From Bacteroidota bacterium (GTDB lineage Bacteria; Bacteroidota; Bacteroidia; JACCXN01): a DNA stretch of 58,274 nt. This document shows, in pieces, positions 55,321 to 58,274 of the stretch (positions are counted from its first letter, which is position 1; each line of letters opens with the position of its first letter). Both the position numbers and the translations under genes were made by a program. The DNA lies in NCBI GenBank assembly GCA_013696965.1, contig JACCXN010000060.1, forward strand, positions 1-58,274. The letters are read 5' to 3'. A model generated the notes under the pieces. It had not been told where the DNA came from and ran no database searches. It saw only the letters and a program-made list of their open reading frames with translations.

Positions 55321-56985
55321 ATGAGAACATTAGTATCGATCTTTTTTTTTCTAACTTTTTCGGTTTCGGCATATTCAGAAACAACACTTCAGGAATCCAA
55401 AAAAATTGCGACTTTTTGTAAATTATGGGGCTTTCTTAAATACTATCACCCAACAGTTGCAAAAGGAAAAATTGAATGGGACAAAGAATTTACTGACCGA
55501 ATTAAAGTAGTTAACTCCTTAAAATCAAAACAAGAAATTAATAGTTATTATTCGGAATGGATTAATAGTTTAGGCAAAGTAAAGTATTGCAAAAAGTGTA
55601 AAAACGACATTCCTGACAGTCTAAAGTTTAATCTTGATTTAGCTTGGTTAAGCGATTCAAGCATATTTACAAATACTTTAATTAATCAACTACAATTTAT
55701 TCACCAAAACAGAAATCGAAGGAAGAACTACTACGTTCAACAATACGCGTTTGTTGGAAATACAAAATATATGAACGAAAAACCTTACAATGACTCCATT
55801 TTTCCTTCAGCTGAATTACGTTTACTAGGACTTTCACGTTATTGGAATATTATCAATTATTTTTTTCCATATAAGTACAGAATTGGTCAAAACTGGGATA
55901 GTGTTCTTGTTGACATGGTTCCAAAGTTCAAAGATTCCCATGATACCATTTCCTTTCATTTAGCAATGCTCGAGTTGATAGCAAATATAAATGACAGTCA
56001 CGCTGGTTTTGTAACTAAATATACAAACCAATACTTTGGCTTTAAATGGCCACCATTCAAATGTAAAATCATTGACAACAAAGCAATAGTCATAGGTTTT
56101 TATAATGATTCACTATGCAAAAAAAATGACATCTTGTTTGGCGATGTGTTTTTAAAAGTAGGCAATTTGACTATTGAAGATATTATCAAGGAAAAGTCAA
56201 AATATATTGGAGCATCAAATGAAGCTACAAAACTTCGTAATAGTTACTATGCTATTTTTAATGGGAAGTCAGATTCCGTTAATGCGACCTTGGAAAGGAA
56301 TGGAGTTATTGTAGAAAAAACAATATACAGGTACCACTTCAAAGATTTTAAATATAAATGGACCGATGACAATAAAAAAGACACTTGCGAAATTTTGGAT
56401 GGAAATATCGGGTATATAAACTTAGGACTTCTGCAAACAAAGCAAACTCAGAGGTATTTGAACAAACTAAAGGATACTAAGGCAATAATTTTTGATGTAA
56501 GAAATTATCCGAACGGAACGATGTATCGTATTGCTAATTTCATAAATGCAGACAAAAGACCATTTGCCAAATTCACGAATCCGGACATTTCATACCCTGG
56601 AGTTTATCATTACACTAAACCATATTATTGCGGTAGGAAGAATAAGACACCGTACAGAGGTAAAGTAATTTTACTATTCAATGAAGAATCACAAAGCCAC
56701 GCTGAATTTACTTTAATGGCCTTACAAACAGCTCCGAATGTAATAAGCATCGGAAGTCAGACAGCGGGCGCGGACGGAAACGTATCACTTATTACCCTTC
56801 CCGGAAATTACAAAACTTATATGACTGGTATCGGGGTGTATTATCCAGACGGCAGGGAAACTCAAAGAATTGGAATAGTACCAGACATTGAAGTAAAACC
56901 GACAATAGAAGGGCTTAAATTAGGCAAGGACGAGGTGTTAGAAAAAGCCATTGAAATAATCAATGAGAAAAAAAACGGCTTATAA
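55321..56985 (+). CDS. S41-family (C-terminal-processing-like) peptidase
   Basis: The 554-residue product has a signal peptide (to SAYS near residue 19). An N-terminal domain (FCKLWGFLKYYHPTVAKGKIEWD near 32-54) is typical of Bacteroidota S41 proteins. A PDZ-like region (about 230-330) and the S41 catalytic domain follow. The nucleophile is probably Ser459 in SQSHAEF, with the downstream GSQTAGADGN and PDIEVKPT segments also typical. Cys pair CKKCKND is near 94-100. The TAA stop is followed immediately by a palindrome left arm, as in a gene cassette. A GTTAGAC box lies 25 nt upstream of the ATG. Confidence 0.88.
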   Translation: MRTLVSIFFFLTFSVSAYSETTLQESKKIATFCKLWGFLKYYHPTVAKGKIEWDKEFTDRIKVVNSLKSKQEINSYYSEWINSLGKVKYCKKCKNDIPDSLKFNLDLAWLSDSSIFTNTLINQLQFIHQNRNRRKNYYVQQYAFVGNTKYMNEKPYNDSIFPSAELRLLGLSRYWNIINYFFPYKYRIGQNWDSVLVDMVPKFKDSHDTISFHLAMLELIANINDSHAGFVTKYTNQYFGFKWPPFKCKIIDNKAIVIGFYNDSLCKKNDILFGDVFLKVGNLTIEDIIKEKSKYIGASNEATKLRNSYYAIFNGKSDSVNATLERNGVIVEKTIYRYHFKDFKYKWTDDNKKDTCEILDGNIGYINLGLLQTKQTQRYLNKLKDTKAIIFDVRNYPNGTMYRIANFINADKRPFAKFTNPDISYPGVYHYTKPYYCGRKNKTPYRGKVILLFNEESQSHAEFTLMALQTAPNVISIGSQTAGADGNVSLITLPGNYKTYMTGIGVYYPDGRETQRIGIVPDIEVKPTIEGLKLGKDEVLEKAIEIINEKKNGL

Positions 56986-57049
56986 CACTGCATACCCTCC
57001 AGTGGGGTGCTTGGTGCATTTTGAAAAGTCATTGCTTACTATTACCTTT
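56982..57049 (+). repeat. Truncated attC-like half-site, site 2
   Basis: ATAACACTGCATACCCTCC, AGTGGGGTGCTTGGTGC and the following AAAAGTCATTGCTTACTATT align with the left arm and spacer of site 3 (57529-57596), sharing AAAAGTCATTGCTT-CTATT-CCTT-GGA. No right arm follows; homology stops at about 57049, where the peptidase E remnant begins. The element starts within the stop codon of the S41 gene. Confidence 0.65.
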
Positions 57050-57050
57050 C

Positions 57051-57517
57051 GGACATATCAATAATTCCGGGGATTGGACAACTTCTGACCCAGATATTAG
57101 AGAAAAGTATCAAAATGAAGAAATTGAGTAACTTAATCAATTTGGACTTAGAGCAGAAAAATTAGACTTAAAAGATTATTTTGATAAAGAACTTCTATTG
57201 AAAAATAAACTTGAAGAGTTAAGTGGTATTTGGGTGAGTGGTGAAATACTTTTGTATTAAGACAAGCAATGAAGTTGAGCGGAATTGACATTATTTTTAA
57301 TGAATTAAAGAATCGCAAAGGATTTTTATATGGAGGTTATTGTGCTGGAATTTGTGTGCTTTGCGATTCCTTAAAATACATCAAATTTGTGGACAATCCT
57401 TATGACTTTCCTTATAATAATTTGAAAGAAGTAATTTGGAAAGGGTTAAATGTATTTAAAAAAATGGATGTTTAAGGCTTAAGGGATGGAGAAGTAATTA
57501 AAATTGAGGATGAATAA
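57051..57517 (+). pseudogene. Peptidase E (S51, class I glutamine-amidotransferase-like) pseudogene
   Basis: Reading through the damage gives SGDWTTSDPDIREKYQNEEIE, a stop at 57129-57131, LNQFGLRAEKLDLKDYFDKE and LEELSGIWVSG, then one missing base near 57240-57245. The next frame gives NTFVLRQAMKLSGIDIIF, GFLYGGYCAGICVL and IKFVDNPYDFPYNN to MDV, a stop at 57473-57475, and in the same frame the usual C-terminus GLRDGEVIKIEDE with stop 57515-57517. The N-terminus and about 40-50 residues before the end are missing, and the nucleophile position shows Cys instead of Ser (GGYCAG). Only a 68-residue piece is open from an ATG (57269). Confidence 0.85.
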
Positions 57518-57525
57518 AAAACTTC

Positions 57526-57645
57526 CCTCAACATTGATAGCCACAAGTGGCGGGCTTGGTACTATTTAAAAAGTCATTGCTTTCTATTGCCTTAGGAGCT
57601 TGGCTGACAGGAGCGGGTGCAATAAACGTCACAAGCGGCTATGCA
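57526..57645 (+). repeat. attC-like imperfect palindrome, site 3
   Basis: The left arm CAACATTGATAGCCACAAG with TGGCGGGCTTGGTAC (about 57530-57562) pairs with the right arm GGGTGCAATAAACG and TCACAAGCGGCTATGC (57615-57644). It starts 12 nt after the peptidase E stop codon, as expected of a cassette end. The right arm shares GGTGCAATAA and TATGCAAA with site 1. No clear GTTRRRY follows the right arm. Confidence 0.6.
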
Positions 57646-57688
57646 AAACAGGACAAATACTACAAATTAACCATTAAAATACAATAAA

Positions 57689-58270
57689 ATGAAAAAGACA
57701 ATATTATTAGTCGCTGGACTTCTGACTTCATTTGGACTTGGTTTTTACATCAATGGCAATATCAAAAAACAACCAGAAACCATCATCGAGAAATCAAACA
57801 TAAATACAAACAAAGAAAAAGAAAACAATATGAAATTAGGAGCATTTTCAGTAAGCCTCAGTGTCAAGGACATTAATGCTTCTAAACAATTTTATGAAAA
57901 TCTTGGCTTTACCGTTTTTGCAGGTGGTATGGAAAAAAATTATCTCATAATGAAAAATGAGAATTCACTAATCGGACTGTTTCAGGGAATGTTTGAAGGT
58001 ATAATCTTAACTTTCAATCCGGGTTGGGACGAAAACGCCCAAAATATTGAAAAGTACGAAGACGTTAGAGAAATACAAAAACAGTTAAAAAATAAAAACA
58101 TTAAGTTGACAGCAGAAGCAGACGAAAACACCTCCGGACCAGCAAGCATATTTGCTAATCTGAACAAGAAAAAACTTACATTTCTAACTCCTCTAAAAGC
58201 AGACCTAAAAGCTTTTATTTTTGCATTGAAAGATTCTGCCGATGCATTGGTGCTACGATTATTAAAGTAA
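57689..58270 (+). CDS. VOC (glyoxalase/bleomycin-resistance fold) protein with membrane anchor
   Basis: The 193-residue product has an N-terminal hydrophobic anchor (ILLVAGLLTSFGLGFYI, about 4-20), a Lys/Asn/Glu-rich linker, and a VOC domain from about residue 48 (MKLGAFSVSLSVKDINASKQFYENLGF) to about residue 150 (DENTSGPAS). VOC domains normally continue with a final strand of the DPDGNPI type holding a metal ligand. Here the last 45 residues are Lys/Leu/Ala-rich and do not show it, so the end may be frameshifted or replaced. It is the last gene, in its own apparent cassette after site 3, 4 nt from the window edge. Confidence 0.78.
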   Translation: MKKTILLVAGLLTSFGLGFYINGNIKKQPETIIEKSNINTNKEKENNMKLGAFSVSLSVKDINASKQFYENLGFTVFAGGMEKNYLIMKNENSLIGLFQGMFEGIILTFNPGWDENAQNIEKYEDVREIQKQLKNKNIKLTAEADENTSGPASIFANLNKKKLTFLTPLKADLKAFIFALKDSADALVLRLLK

Positions 58271-58274
58271 TTTA

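Noticed and set aside
1-58274. tRNA, rRNA and CRISPR features
   Set aside because: No T-loop (GGTTCGA-like) with matching acceptor stem, no rRNA-like conserved blocks, and no short regularly spaced repeat array was seen. A covariance search was not possible here, so a divergent structured RNA could be missed.

Overview
The window is a chromosomal segment of a low-GC member of the Bacteroidota. Supporting signs are a Na+-NQR operon, four proteins with type IX secretion (T9SS) C-terminal sorting domains, a PorE-like OmpA protein, several lipoproteins, -7 promoter boxes of the Bacteroidota form TAnnTTTG, and little use of Shine-Dalgarno sites. No rRNA, tRNA or CRISPR array was seen. The genus cannot be fixed by reading alone. 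LAYOUT. 1-4930: the end of nqrB, then nqrC-D-E-F, an apbE flavin transferase that flavinylates NQR, and, convergent and overlapping apbE, a short nqrM needed for Fe-S assembly of NQR. The redox pump and its two maturation factors therefore sit together. 5064-9526: a GIN-domain lipoprotein with a PagL-like outer-membrane deacylase, then a GT39-type glycosyltransferase and mazG. 9666-18339: a thiol-peroxide defence set (thioredoxin, DUF6952, AhpC-type peroxiredoxin) split by a 2366-residue T9SS surface protein. Almost identical terminators lie on both sides of the giant gene. 18492-24754: a methyltransferase, then a signalling group made of a propeller/Y_Y_Y/PP2C (SpoIIE) phosphatase, a lipoprotein, a SiaB-like kinase and a SiaC-like phosphoprotein. 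25156-31423: a large ABCG-type transporter, two secreted or lipoprotein hypotheticals, a PrxQ/Bcp peroxiredoxin and an M42 aminopeptidase. 31583-37860: a TPR protein, a PorE-like OmpA protein, and two T9SS cargo proteins, one with an iodothyronine-deiodinase-like fold and one a cyclophilin. 38215-50305: a TPR-PP2C phosphatase of higher GC with a 42-nt palindromic insertion, a winged-helix regulator with a membrane partner, an AHSA1-type protein, a RAYT-like Y1 transposase, a DUF2254 membrane protein, an SBBP/OmpA protein, a helical-repeat protein, and a secreted alpha/beta hydrolase. 50397-58274: an accessory region unlike the rest. It begins with a hairpin fused to a decayed histidine-kinase fragment. 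Then come AT-rich genes (HEPN-like plus RusA-like, a lipoprotein pair, an S41 protease, a peptidase E pseudogene, a VOC protein) separated by long non-coding spacers that carry related imperfect palindromes and an 80-bp direct repeat. I read this as an integron-like or otherwise mobile cassette array without a visible integrase. It is the strongest candidate here for something not well described, together with the in-frame palindrome at 38983, the deiodinase-like T9SS protein and the HEPN/RusA pair.
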